NCBI GenBank assembly: GCA_964361075.1
Contig: CAYHZL010000002.1
Span: 1 to 61,388, forward strand
Length of the DNA: 61,388 bases
Reading direction: 5' to 3'
DNA from: CAYHZL01 sp964361075
GTDB taxonomy: Bacteria; Bacteroidota; Ignavibacteria; UBA10030; UBA8401
Shown: one piece after another, positions 1-8,466 of the stretch
Layout: each line of letters starts with the position of its first letter
Numbering within the stretch: the stretch's first letter is position 1
Made by a program: the position numbers and the translations under genes
The notes under the pieces: model-generated
What the model saw: the letters and a program-made list of their open reading frames with translations, nothing else
Told to the model about the DNA's origin: nothing
The model's database searches: none

Positions 1-848
1 ACTCCACCAAATTATTTTTTGAAAAAGTCATTTTCCTGTTGAAGCAGTACAGTTGGGCTTCAAAAGTTTCTTTGTTGTTATTCATTACACCCATCAATTT
101 GGTTACAAATTTCAAAGCACTTACAAAAATTGCTAAAGACTTCATCAATGCCATAGGTGCACTTCCTACTGTTAATTTTTCTTTGGAATAATTTTGCACA
201 TAAATCTTTGCTTCTTCTTCTATATTCATCCCTTCCGAGCCTTGCACCGGATATTCTTTGTTGATTGATTTTTCTGTTTGAAAAGCATTCGCAACTTGCA
301 TCCCAAAATCTTCACCTGCTATCCACCAAGCTTTATAATTATGCTTGCCCATCATCATCATTTTTTTTCTCTGAACCATCCCATTTCTAAAATTCTCCAT
401 AAAATTGGAAGGATAAAAAATAGTATAAGGAATTTCACAATTTTTTATTTTGTCAATACTTGCCTTTTTAGCATTCATTACCCACCAGCTGCCTTGATAA
501 TTTCTTGCTAAAAAGGAAGATAAATAAGCGATTTGTTTAACATTACTTTGTTTAGCAACTGTAAGAATATTGTCTATATCCACTCATTTCTGGATTAAAC
601 TGATTTTCCTTGTCTTTATCTGTTGTGGATATATTGATATATAAACCATCAGTATTTTTTAATCCTTCTGCAATGGCATTTTTATTTTCTAAATCTCCTT
701 TTACAAACCTCACACCCGAAGGGAAAATTTGTTTGGCTTTTTCTACATTTCTTACTAACGCTGTTACTTCAAAACCCGCTTTTACCAATTCTTTTGTTAG
801 AGGAATACCTATCATTCCTGTTGCACCTATTACGGTTATTTTTTTCAT
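1..848 (-). pseudogene. NmrA-like NAD(P)-binding protein, frameshifted and cut by the window edge
   Basis: The first 98 codons (848 to 552) read as an atypical short-chain dehydrogenase / NmrA-type protein with an N-terminal dinucleotide-binding motif GATGMIG at residues 8-14, then stop. The protein continues without interruption in another frame from about position 577 to the window edge (segments such as VKQIAYLSSF, IPYTIFYPSNFMEN and AWWIAGEDFGMQVANAF), which is typical of this family. One extra base near 575-581 explains the break, so this is either a real frameshift or a sequencing error. Family members bind NAD(P) and act as quinone/azo reductases or redox sensors. The 3' end lies outside the window. 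It is the last gene of a minus-strand run of redox-related genes. Frameshift confidence is high; exact function is unknown. Confidence 0.8.
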
Positions 849-886
849 TATTAATTCCTATTAAAATATTTTATGTTTGACGTCAA

Positions 887-1996
887 TCATTTTTCGTTTT
901 TTGATTCTGCTCGTTTTGGTTTTGGGGTTTTAAGCAAAGTAGTATCCATCTGTTTTACCTGTTTTGAAAGTAATACGGAATTAGTTATTAATTCTTTGAC
1001 TGAACGTTTAATATATCTGCTCTTCTTAAAAGCATCAACATTATTTACCATATCTTCTGCTATCCAACCTCTGCTCCAACCAACAAAATTAAATGGAGGC
1101 ATTGTAAAACCTAAATCGGTAAAAAAGGTATTTAGTTGTCCAACTACTGCTTGTATATTATCCTGCCCACCTGTAACAATAAAAGAAGCCACTTTATTTT
1201 TTATCAATACTTTGTCACGAATAGTTATTTGGTTTTGAACCGTGTTTAACCGTTCAGCCATTTTATAATAAAGTGAAGAGGCATTACCCCAGCGAATAGG
1301 AGTGGCAAGAATAACAACATCTGCCCAAAGTACCATAGTTCGATAAACCTCATTCATTCCATCTTCAGGATTCATTTCACTAATAGAACAGGGCCAGGTA
1401 CAAGCTTGTTCGTGCCGGCTGTAATATCCCTCGCAATGTCGAAAACTTAAATCACGAAGCTTAAGCATTTTTGTTTGAGCTCCGTATTCACCTTTAGCAA
1501 AATCCAAAGCTTCCTGTAATGCATTTTCACTCGTTGATTCTCTTGGTAAATCTTTATTCAAGTTCGTGGTTGAGATTCCCAAAATATTTAATGAGGTGGG
1601 CGTGGTTTGATATTCCAGATTTGTTAAATCAGCTAAAGGATCAAAATCATGTTTGGCTTTTACCGCTTTTACTATTGGCTCTCCCGAAACACAAATGACA
1701 CCGTTCTCAATCCGAACTTCATATACTGCTTGTTGGTCTTTGTATCCATGTGGAGCTTTGCCGGTTATCAAATTATATTGCCAGCCATGCCAAGGACACG
1801 CAACATACGTTTCCCCATCATCAAGTGTTTGAATAAAACCTTGTCCCAAATCTCCGCCTTTATGCAAACAGGCATTGCCAATAGCTGAAATTTTGTTGTT
1901 GTAATGGAACAATGCAATTTTTTTGTTGCCAAGGCTTACTGCTTTATGGCTGTTTTCGGATAATTCTGCAACAGGTATGGTTGGTATAAAATTCAT
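887..1996 (-). CDS. Rieske [2Fe-2S] domain fused to NADPH-dependent FMN reductase-like flavodoxin domain
   Basis: This is a 369-residue two-domain protein. Residues 1-110 form a Rieske ferredoxin-like domain with cluster ligands C43-x-H45 and C67-x2-H70 (ACLHKGGDLGQG and CPWHGW). Residues from about 130 form a flavodoxin-like NAD(P)H-dependent FMN reductase fold: the start resembles the FMN phosphate loop region (LNILGISTTNLNKD), and LATPIRWGNASSLYYKMAERL matches the family's active-site segment. There is no signal peptide, so it should be cytoplasmic. It probably passes electrons between a flavin and a 2Fe-2S centre, but the substrate cannot be read from sequence. It lies just upstream of the NmrA-like gene (38 nt) and downstream of the broken cytochrome b561 gene, which suggests a shared redox or detoxification role. 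The C-terminal 40 residues are lysine-rich and probably disordered. Confidence 0.85.
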   Translation of the reverse strand: MNFIPTIPVAELSENSHKAVSLGNKKIALFHYNNKISAIGNACLHKGGDLGQGFIQTLDDGETYVACPWHGWQYNLITGKAPHGYKDQQAVYEVRIENGVICVSGEPIVKAVKAKHDFDPLADLTNLEYQTTPTSLNILGISTTNLNKDLPRESTSENALQEALDFAKGEYGAQTKMLKLRDLSFRHCEGYYSRHEQACTWPCSISEMNPEDGMNEVYRTMVLWADVVILATPIRWGNASSLYYKMAERLNTVQNQITIRDKVLIKNKVASFIVTGGQDNIQAVVGQLNTFFTDLGFTMPPFNFVGWSRGWIAEDMVNNVDAFKKSRYIKRSVKELITNSVLLSKQVKQMDTTLLKTPKPKRAESKNEK

Positions 1997-2026
1997 TGTA
2001 ATGACCCTTCAATTCTATTTTTCATT

Positions 2027-2556
2027 TCATATAATTCTTTTTAGTGTGTTTTCTTTTGTAACAACATAATGTTTAATTACCCCAACGACATGAATAATAA
2101 AAAATAAAACTATAATGCCGGAGAGTATTTCGTGAGATTCAAATGAAGGTATTTCACTATGGGATTTTATAAGTTCAGCGTTGTCATTTTTTATTGCTTC
2201 GCCATAACTACCTAATATCATAGTCGCAATTCCGGGAAACGATATTCCAAAAAGTAGAAAATAGAATATTCTGTGCACTAGTGCAGCGAATTTATCATTC
2301 CACACGAAATCTGTTTTTAAATCAGCAGGACGCGGCGCTTTGAAAAAAAATAACTTCTTATGCTGGTAAGAATAAAAACAACAAAACCAAAAATATTATG
2401 AATTTTAATCAGTCCCATTTTTTCTGAAGGAGCAAAGCCAGCCATATATTTTCCGAGCGGAAATAACAGCAGAATTAGCAGAACGGTGAGCCAATGCAGA
2501 ACAATAGTTCCCCCGCTGTATTTTTGAAGTAAATTGTTTTGAACATGTGTATTCAT
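2027..2556 (-). pseudogene. Cytochrome b561-family membrane protein, split by a frameshift in a homopolymer
   Basis: Two overlapping reading frames together make one b-type cytochrome of about 175 residues. The first (2556 to 2317) starts MNTHVQNNLLQKYSGG and holds a membrane segment with a candidate haem histidine (VLHWLTVLLILLLFPLG) plus a second one (KIHNIFGFVVFILTSIR). The second (2305 to 2027) holds ALVHRIFYFLLFG and a last segment with IIHVVGVIKHYV. The frames join at a run of eight A bases (2343-2350): restoring one base gives the continuous reading YFFFKAPRPADLKTDF. Family members carry two haems b in a four-helix bundle and move electrons across or within the membrane. The break may be a real mutation, phase variation or a homopolymer sequencing error. 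Confidence 0.8.
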
Positions 2557-2652
2557 GAGGAATCATCCTAAATATTAGAGATGTTTGGAAAAATTAAAAT
2601 GAATATCGCTCCAAAAATTCCGGCTTGTTTGAAAATAAAAAATTACGTTATT

Positions 2653-3228
2653 TTAAAATTTATATCCAATTCTTAAAATCATTCCAGCAGGCGGCAGCCT
2701 AAAAGTTTGTGCTTCATAAACCCTTCCGCCTGTTGTAACATCTTTATCATTTACGTTAACATTTATGGCTAATGTAGGATCAATGAACAAATTAATATTT
2801 TTGAAAGGATACCAAAAATAACCAAACCGCAATCCAATACTTAGGAAATCTTTGGTAGCAGACTGAATGGATAGTTTTTCGGTTGCTATATAATCAAAGA
2901 AATAATTAAGAGTTCCCCCTGCAAAAAAGCCTTTCAAATGGTCTTTTAAAAAATAGTTGTAATTCAATTCTAAATTTTTGTATTTGGTATCGAAATCAGA
3001 TTTTTGTAATGCAATTGGGTCAGATTTTTCTGTTTGTCTGTATTTTACACCTATTTTAATTTTCCCGAAACCATAAGCACCCTCTACATCAAATCCGCCG
3101 GATATCATCACAAACGGCTCTGCTATGAATAGAAGGCTTTTTTCATTTACTATTTTCTCTTGAGCATAAGAACTGCTCATTAGAGATAAAACAAGGAAAG
3201 TAAACAACAAATATTTTTTATGTTTCAT
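2653..3228 (-). CDS. Predicted outer-membrane beta-barrel protein
   Basis: A 191-residue protein with a clear signal peptide (positively charged MKHKKY, a hydrophobic run, cleavage near SSYAQ). The mature part is made of alternating hydrophobic and polar residues with repeated aromatic residues, as in amphipathic strands (YGFGKIKIGVKYRQ, SIGLRFGYFWYPF), and the protein ends in RIGYKF with a C-terminal phenylalanine, typical of outer-membrane barrels recognised by BamA. The size suits a small eight-stranded barrel. I do not recognise a named family. There is no obvious Shine-Dalgarno sequence at the ATG, which is common in Bacteroidota. Its place within the minus-strand redox gene run gives no direct functional clue. 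Confidence 0.65.
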   Translation of the reverse strand: MKHKKYLLFTFLVLSLMSSSYAQEKIVNEKSLLFIAEPFVMISGGFDVEGAYGFGKIKIGVKYRQTEKSDPIALQKSDFDTKYKNLELNYNYFLKDHLKGFFAGGTLNYFFDYIATEKLSIQSATKDFLSIGLRFGYFWYPFKNINLFIDPTLAINVNVNDKDVTTGGRVYEAQTFRLPPAGMILRIGYKF

Positions 3229-3275
3229 TTATTTTAATATTTCATTGATGAAAGTTTTTAAGAAAAGAGTTGTTA

Positions 3276-3854
3276 TTATTCTAATCCCGACAATTTATTT
3301 TCAATGCGTTTATCAGGGATAAGCCACATGACTGAAACGGTCACGTACAATGCGAGGGCGATCCATGCATCTACAAAAGCAAGCGGAATTGCTGTTGTGT
3401 AAATTAAAAGAGACCACATTCCTTTCGGATCTTTACTTAATATTCTGATCACTGAATTCTCATCATGGTTTGCGACTAATGTGCGTACGAGAATGAAGAA
3501 GGAGAACCCTGATAACCAGAGAACACAACCATACACCGCTACGGGGATTGTAGCAAAATTACTTTCTCCCATCCAGCCCGTAACAAAAGGGACCAACGAC
3601 AGCCAAAACAGCAAATGCAAATTTGCCCACAGTACACTTGCGTTAACATGCTTGGATGCATGCAAGACATGATGATGATTGTTCCAATAAATTCCAATAA
3701 AGACAAAACTAAAAACATAACTCAGGAATTTAGATTTTATCGAAACCAACGCTTCAAGATTGTCTCCTTCAGGGATGTGCAATTCCAGAATCATGATTGT
3801 GATGATGATTGCAATCACGCCATCGCTGAAAGCTTCTAATCTACCTTTGTGCAT
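3276..3854 (-). CDS. TMEM175-family (DUF1211) potassium channel-like membrane protein
   Basis: A 192-residue, mostly hydrophobic protein. The first helix carries the family signature RLEAFSDGVIAI (residues 5-16), matching the RxxxFSDG consensus of TMEM175/DUF1211 proteins, and the region GIYWNNHHHVLH is also typical. About six membrane segments are visible. Known members form potassium-selective channels in which the conserved first-helix residues line the pore; bacterial members are about this length. It starts 6 nt after the stop of the DoxX gene on the same strand and is likely co-transcribed with it. Family assignment is strong; whether this copy conducts potassium is inference. Confidence 0.88.
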   Translation of the reverse strand: MHKGRLEAFSDGVIAIIITIMILELHIPEGDNLEALVSIKSKFLSYVFSFVFIGIYWNNHHHVLHASKHVNASVLWANLHLLFWLSLVPFVTGWMGESNFATIPVAVYGCVLWLSGFSFFILVRTLVANHDENSVIRILSKDPKGMWSLLIYTTAIPLAFVDAWIALALYVTVSVMWLIPDKRIENKLSGLE

Positions 3855-3860
3855 TTGATA

Positions 3861-4271
3861 TTACCCTTGTACAGTGAACGGCGCCAATTTCCATCTGCCG
3901 TAGGCGATGAATGTTGCTATGGCAAACAAACTTAGTGTTACCGGCAACATAAAGAATTCACCTCGAAACGCATGAGTAAGATTTGCCAACAGCATAATCA
4001 CAGAAATTCCCGCTGCTGCCAGCGTTGTTAACTGCGGACGGATTTTAAGCGCAGCTGGTAGAATGAGACCGATCGCGCCGAGCAGTTCACTGATACCGAT
4101 GAAACGGACAAGCGGGGCGGGAGTATACCCTACCCAAAATATCGTTTTCACTACAACGGAAAGATCGCCGAATGCTTTCTGATATCCCGCCATAAAATAC
4201 ATTACGGTAAGTACTACTTGCAACACCCATAAGACGATGTTCAGTTTTTTATTCGTTGTTTGTTGTGTCAT
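3861..4271 (-). CDS. DoxX-family membrane protein
   Basis: A 136-residue protein with four predicted membrane helices. The pattern VMYFMAGYQKAFG, followed by RFIGISELLGAIGLILP and a further pair of helices, is characteristic of the DoxX/DoxD-like family. The start is taken at the ATG at 4271 because AAGGAGAAGG lies 3-12 nt upstream; a longer reading frame to 4343 lacks such a site and adds an unlikely basic tail. Family members are small integral membrane proteins, some linked to oxidative stress or to quinone reduction, but most have no proven role. It is closely followed by the TMEM175-like gene and preceded by a SnoaL-like gene under an AraC regulator. Confidence 0.85.
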   Translation of the reverse strand: MTQQTTNKKLNIVLWVLQVVLTVMYFMAGYQKAFGDLSVVVKTIFWVGYTPAPLVRFIGISELLGAIGLILPAALKIRPQLTTLAAAGISVIMLLANLTHAFRGEFFMLPVTLSLFAIATFIAYGRWKLAPFTVQG

Positions 4272-4457
4272 ATTCCTTCTCCTTATAATGAATAGGGTTT
4301 TATTAAAAATAAATTTCAGTGTTATGAGTGTTCTGCCTAGCAACCTCTCAAGCGTAGGGAAAGATTGATTGAATTGTTCGTTAGAAACACAAAAATAAAA
4401 ACAAATAGAAAAGATTTTTTATTTTTCATTTTGTTTCCTTCCTAAAATAGTTATTAC

Positions 4458-4868
4458 TTATTTTTTTAACTGCGCCATTGCTGTTGCCCATTCTTCAAGA
4501 TGATAAACGGATTTTATTTGTCCGTTTTCTACTGTGTGAATATCAATGGACATTGTACTGAATGATTTTGAGCCGTCTAAAGTTAATCCCATAAATTCAC
4601 CTTTGGGCGAACCGCTGAATGTGCTTCTTACAATAACTTTATTGCCATCTTGCAATATTTCTTGTGGCTCCCATTTTAGATCAGGAACTAATTTCCAGAA
4701 GAATTGAATCTGTCCGATTAACGCCGTTTTTCCTTTTGTCTCTTTCGTATTGATGGATTGAAAATCATCAGCTAATAAACTTCCCATTGTTGCCGCAACA
4801 TCGGTATGCGCGTTCACTGTTAAGCAATCTGTATAGAATGCTTTTACAATTTCTTTTACGTTTTCCAT
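4458..4868 (-). CDS. SnoaL-like / NTF2-fold protein (ester cyclase-like)
   Basis: A 136-residue protein with the alpha+beta cone-fold pattern of the SnoaL/NTF2 superfamily: an N-terminal helix (VKEIVKAFYTDCL), a second helix region with ADDFQSINT, then strands GNKVIVRSTFSGSPKGEFMG and a C-terminal strand VYHLEEWATAMAQL. Such proteins are small single-domain enzymes or binding proteins that isomerise, hydrate or cyclise small polar molecules; this fold often appears beside AraC-regulated small-molecule genes. AAAGGAG precedes the ATG by 8 nt, so the start is well supported. The substrate cannot be told from sequence. Confidence 0.8.
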   Translation of the reverse strand: MENVKEIVKAFYTDCLTVNAHTDVAATMGSLLADDFQSINTKETKGKTALIGQIQFFWKLVPDLKWEPQEILQDGNKVIVRSTFSGSPKGEFMGLTLDGSKSFSTMSIDIHTVENGQIKSVYHLEEWATAMAQLKK

Positions 4869-4999
4869 TGTACAATCTCCTTTGTTTAGTGTATCAGTGA
4901 TTTACGATATAAAGATATGATCCCTCAACATTGCAAGAAAGGTACGTTTCATCCTTAATATGATACATTTCAACCAAAGGCTGACAGGCAGGAAATTAC

Positions 5000-5869
5000 T
5001 TAGAGAGAATAGCTTTCTCTGAACTCAACCGGAGTCTTAGATACGTGTTTTCGAAAATATTTAATGAAATTGGTTGGTTCGGCAAAACCTAATGCAAAAC
5101 TAATTTCTTTTATATTTTGATGTGTATGAATGAGAAGGCGTTTCGCTTCCAACACAATTCTATCATCAATCATTTGCTTGGGGGTTTTGCCCAATATTTT
5201 TTTTGTTGCTTGGTTTAATCGTTTCTCAGAAACATGTAGTAAGCAGGAATACTCTTTTACGGATTTAAGAAGATGGAATTTTTCATCAAGCACATCTTTG
5301 AATAAAATTGTATAGTCGAGGTCGGCGCCTTTTTTTAGCCGTGTAAAACCGTGCGTGCCTTTTACTCTTTCAGCATACATCAATAATATGTGAAGAAGGT
5401 TTTTCAAAATATTGTATTGGTTTTTATCGGGTTTATTCTCTAGTTCCTTTTCTATTAAATAAAATAATCGTTCAAATTTTTTGTTTGATTTTTTTATTTG
5501 AATAGTTGAAGTAGATAGAAGGTTATTGAAAAGATTTGTGTTGTGTAAAAATTTTCTATCGGCTTCGGTAACGCAAAAAAACTCATCTGTAAAAATCAAA
5601 ACTTTACCATCATAGCGCGATGACTTATCGAACAAATGTACATTGTCTTTATTAATGAAGAGCAACGAGTGTGGTTTTATTTTTATCGGAGTAAAATCTA
5701 CAATATGCGTCGGACTGCAGTTTTCAAATAAAAAGATGTGGTAAAAATTAGTTCTATGCGGAATAGTGAGTGCGTTGCTGTGTTTTTTTATTAAACCGGA
5801 AAGATGAACGACTTCAATTTGTAATGAATGGTTATTTTCAAAATCAACTTTTTTTATTTCTCTTGTCAT
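5000..5869 (-). CDS. AraC-family transcriptional regulator
   Basis: A 289-residue regulator. The N-terminal 150 residues form a cupin-type sensing domain (IPHRTNFYHIFLFENCSPTHIVDF, then IKPHSLLFINKDNVHLF). Residues about 185-285 hold the paired helix-turn-helix: the first around VKEYSCLLHVSEKRLNQATKK and the second in the family signature IKEISFALGFAEPTNFIKYF-RKHVSKTPVEFR. Proteins of this type usually activate neighbouring operons after binding a small ligand. It stands at the upstream end of a minus-strand run of eight genes and is the natural candidate for their regulator. DNA-binding assignment is strong; ligand and targets are inference. Confidence 0.92.
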   Translation of the reverse strand: MTREIKKVDFENNHSLQIEVVHLSGLIKKHSNALTIPHRTNFYHIFLFENCSPTHIVDFTPIKIKPHSLLFINKDNVHLFDKSSRYDGKVLIFTDEFFCVTEADRKFLHNTNLFNNLLSTSTIQIKKSNKKFERLFYLIEKELENKPDKNQYNILKNLLHILLMYAERVKGTHGFTRLKKGADLDYTILFKDVLDEKFHLLKSVKEYSCLLHVSEKRLNQATKKILGKTPKQMIDDRIVLEAKRLLIHTHQNIKEISFALGFAEPTNFIKYFRKHVSKTPVEFRESYSL

Positions 5870-6400
5870 TCGTGATTGTAGGAATATTTAAAAAATTTAC
5901 GTTATTTTTTTGCGTGATTTCTATTTCCACGAAGTTGTGTTTTAAATTGTTGACGGAGGTGGCTATATCATTGTTGGTAACTCTTGTATAAACGAATTGT
6001 TGCATCCATTGTACCACTTTGAGTTAAGATACGCAACAAAAGTTGCATTTATTCTCTATCGGGTCTAATACCCCGACGTCACAAAGTGATCCTTCAAAGG
6101 AGTCTGGCGAAGCCATCACTTCGTAACTTCGGACCTTCGGGGCTTGCATCGTCATTCCCGCACGCTTTTGGCGGGAATCTAAAAATATGGATGCCCGCCT
6201 TCGCAGGCGTGACGAATATCCCGCAGTTTGCAGCGGGGATGATTTATTTTACATGATTGATGTATGCGGGCTTAAAGTATAATGAAGCGAATTATTGGGT
6301 TGAACTATACAACCATACAAGAGTATACGCTATCTGAGAAAAATTTTTACTATTTTCTAATAATACTTTTATTCACGTGTTACAAAAAAAAAGGATTTTT
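5870..6400. repeat. Gene-free stretch with nested palindromes
   Basis: No convincing gene is present between the AraC gene and the next coding region. From about 6065 to 6240 the sequence is a chain of short inverted repeats: AGTGAT with ATCACT, ATTCCCGC with GCGGGAAT (6153-6178), GCCCGCCT with AGGCG, and ATCCCGC with GCGGGGAT. The CGTCATTCCCG...CGGGAAT module returns at 13131-13199. This is dispersed repeat DNA that could form stem-loops in RNA; promoters for the divergent genes may also lie here but I cannot place them with confidence. Confidence 0.6.
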
Positions 6401-7495
6401 GTGTTTCGTCTTACCTGTTTTTGTGCTATTAGCCATGTATGTCTTTCAATTCTTTTCTCTCAAGAAAACGCATCACATAAAAATTATTTCTACAACGGAA
6501 AAGATTTTGGTTCCGAAGCAATGTTTAATCCGCTTTCAAGCATCATCAACAGCGGATTTGATATTTTACAATCTGCAACACATTCACGCAACCTCTCGAC
6601 AATTAAATTTGGTACAGGTGCAAAAAATTTGTGGGAAAATTTAAAAGATCCTATTCCGCAAATTAATAAATTTGGCTGGGAACGTTTCATTTCGCAGGAA
6701 ATTTTTCCGCTGAGTTTTACTATCGATAAAGCGCAATATTTTCCCAACTACACATTACATCTAATCGGAGGCGGTATGGAATACCGTGCGATGAACGAAT
6801 GGTACGAATATCACCACGTTCCGTTCGCACCGCTGTTCACAGCGCTTTCGTTTGCAACAGCACATTTTGTTAACGAGGCAGTAGAAAACGATGCGTATGT
6901 TGGACCGAATGTTGATCCGATTGCCGATATGTATGTGTTCGATCTTGGCGGCGCATTGTTGTTTTCTTCCGATGCCGTATGTGAATTTTTCAGCAAACAA
7001 GTGCAGCTTACCGATTGGTCCGGGCAAGTGTCGTACAATCCGCGCTTCAACACCATCGAAAATAACGGACAAAACTTTGTTATGAAAATTCCAATTCCGT
7101 ATCTCGACCGCACAAAAATATTTTATTACTTTGGCGATAGCGGCTTGCTTGGTCTTTCATTTCTGCAAAAAGATAATACATGTTTTTCTGCAGGTGCAGG
7201 ACTTGTTGCAAAAGCCTTGCGCGAAGTTGATAACCGCAACGGCGCACGCACAATTTCACTTGAGCTTGGGTGGATTGCAGGTTTGTTTTACGATAAAGAT
7301 AATTCGTTGCTCACATCGCTCATTGTTTCAGATCGTATAAATGAGAAAGTGAAGTTGAATATTTATCCGGGCGTTTTTCATGTTGGTGAAATTTCTCCAG
7401 GAATGTTTGCAAGTATCGGCAATGGCAATCAATTTATTGCAGGCATCACAGTGCGCTATTCGCCTGTGGGAATAGCATACAGGAATTCAGAATAG
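6401..7495 (+). CDS. Exported protein of unknown function, probably envelope-associated
   Basis: A 364-residue protein (from the GTG at 6401, preceded by AAAAGGA) beginning with a signal-peptide-like segment (FRLTCFCAISHVCLSILFSQ). An earlier GTG at 6377 is also possible. The mature protein includes HLIGGGMEYRAMNEWYEYHH, SFATAHFVNEAVEND and VDPIADMYVFDLGGALLF, segments that look like membrane-interacting helices, and a C-terminal half of alternating strands (TISLELGWIAGLFYD, FIAGITVRYSPVGIAY) that suggests a beta-barrel. I do not recognise the family. No partner gene is close: it stands alone between repeat-rich spacers. An exported, possibly outer-membrane location is inference from sequence pattern only. 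Confidence 0.65.
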   Translation: MFRLTCFCAISHVCLSILFSQENASHKNYFYNGKDFGSEAMFNPLSSIINSGFDILQSATHSRNLSTIKFGTGAKNLWENLKDPIPQINKFGWERFISQEIFPLSFTIDKAQYFPNYTLHLIGGGMEYRAMNEWYEYHHVPFAPLFTALSFATAHFVNEAVENDAYVGPNVDPIADMYVFDLGGALLFSSDAVCEFFSKQVQLTDWSGQVSYNPRFNTIENNGQNFVMKIPIPYLDRTKIFYYFGDSGLLGLSFLQKDNTCFSAGAGLVAKALREVDNRNGARTISLELGWIAGLFYDKDNSLLTSLIVSDRINEKVKLNIYPGVFHVGEISPGMFASIGNGNQFIAGITVRYSPVGIAYRNSE

Positions 7496-7497
7496 AA

Positions 7498-7648
7498 CCC
7501 ATCTCAAAAATGGATGGTCATTGCGAGGGAGCGAAGCGACCGAAGCAATCTTTCAATAAAAAAGAAAAAAGCAAGATTGTCCCGCTGTACGGGATTCCGT
7601 ACAGCGGAACTTCGCCAAAAACGGCTCGCAATGACTTTTAAGATGATT
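7498..7648. repeat. MITE-like palindromic element after the exported-protein gene
   Basis: This 150-bp spacer begins 2 nt after a stop codon. Outer ends CCCATCTCAAAAATGG and (reverse complement of the right end) AATCATCTTAAAAGTCAT are similar. Inside are a second inverted pair GTCATTGCGAG / CTCGCAATGAC, then GCAATCTTTC / GCAAGATTGT, and a central palindrome built on GCTGTACGG / CCGTACAGC. The inner GTCATTGCGAGG module returns in the element at 37265-37443. The outer CATCTC-AAAAA core resembles the TIRs at 21396, 37265 and 51075. Confidence 0.65.
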
Positions 7649-7671
7649 AAAAAAAATTAAAAGGAGCATCA

Positions 7672-8445
7672 ATGCATTCACTTAAAAATAAAATCGTATT
7701 TATTACCGGAGCGTCCAGCGGATTTGGTGCTGCAAGTGCTCACCAATTTGCAGAACTTGGTGCGAAACTACTACTCTGTGCACGACGTATTGATCGTTTA
7801 CAAACACTTGCCGATGAATTACGAAAAAAGTTTTCCATCGAAATATATACGATACAACTTGATGTGCGCAAACGAAGCGATGTGCAACGCGCGCTTGCCA
7901 ATCTGCCGACAGAATGGAAAAATATTTCTGTGTTAGTGAACAATGCCGGTCTTTCGCGCGGACTCGATACGATTCAAGACGGCAATATCGATGACTGGGA
8001 TGAAATGATTGATACAAATGTGAAGGGCTTGCTCTATATTACGCGCGCCGTGGTACCGGGGATGGTGGAGCGCAACGATGGGCACATCATCAACATCGGT
8101 TCTGCAGCGGGACATTGGATGTATCCGAAAGGAAATGTGTACAGCGCGACCAAGTTTGCCGTGAAGGCACTAACGCAGGGAATGAAAATGGATTTACTCG
8201 GAACACCAATTCGTGTCAGCACGGTTGATCCCGGTTTAGTGGAAACGGAATTCAGCATTGTGCGTTTCCATGGCGACAAAGAAAAAGCGCGCGCGGCATA
8301 TAAAGGTATGACACCTCTCAGCGCAGATGATGTTGCAGAAACAGTTGTGTGGATTGCAACACGTCCGCCGCATGTGAATGTGAACGAAGTCATTCTTATG
8401 CCGACTGACCAATCGCACACGATGTTGGTGCACAGAAAAAGTTAA
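7672..8445 (+). CDS. SDR-family NAD(P)-dependent oxidoreductase, YdfG-like
   Basis: A 257-residue classical short-chain dehydrogenase. The cofactor motif TGASSGFG is at residues 12-19, NNAG follows in strand 4, and the catalytic triad is S144, Y157 and K161 (in GNVYSATKFAV). The C-terminal part (STVDPGLVETEFSIVRFHGD) resembles YdfG-type 3-hydroxy acid / malonic semialdehyde dehydrogenases, which oxidise serine or 3-hydroxypropionate derivatives with NADP. AAAAGGAG precedes the start by 5 nt. The DinB-like gene starts about 20 nt downstream, so the two may form one transcript. The general enzyme class is certain; the precise substrate is not. Confidence 0.92.
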   Translation: MHSLKNKIVFITGASSGFGAASAHQFAELGAKLLLCARRIDRLQTLADELRKKFSIEIYTIQLDVRKRSDVQRALANLPTEWKNISVLVNNAGLSRGLDTIQDGNIDDWDEMIDTNVKGLLYITRAVVPGMVERNDGHIINIGSAAGHWMYPKGNVYSATKFAVKALTQGMKMDLLGTPIRVSTVDPGLVETEFSIVRFHGDKEKARAAYKGMTPLSADDVAETVVWIATRPPHVNVNEVILMPTDQSHTMLVHRKS

Positions 8446-8466
8446 ACATTTTTTTTGGAGAAAAAG

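Noticed and set aside
3861..4343. Longer start for the DoxX gene at 4343
   Set aside because: The extra 24 residues lack conservation signs, and a strong Shine-Dalgarno marks the ATG at 4271.
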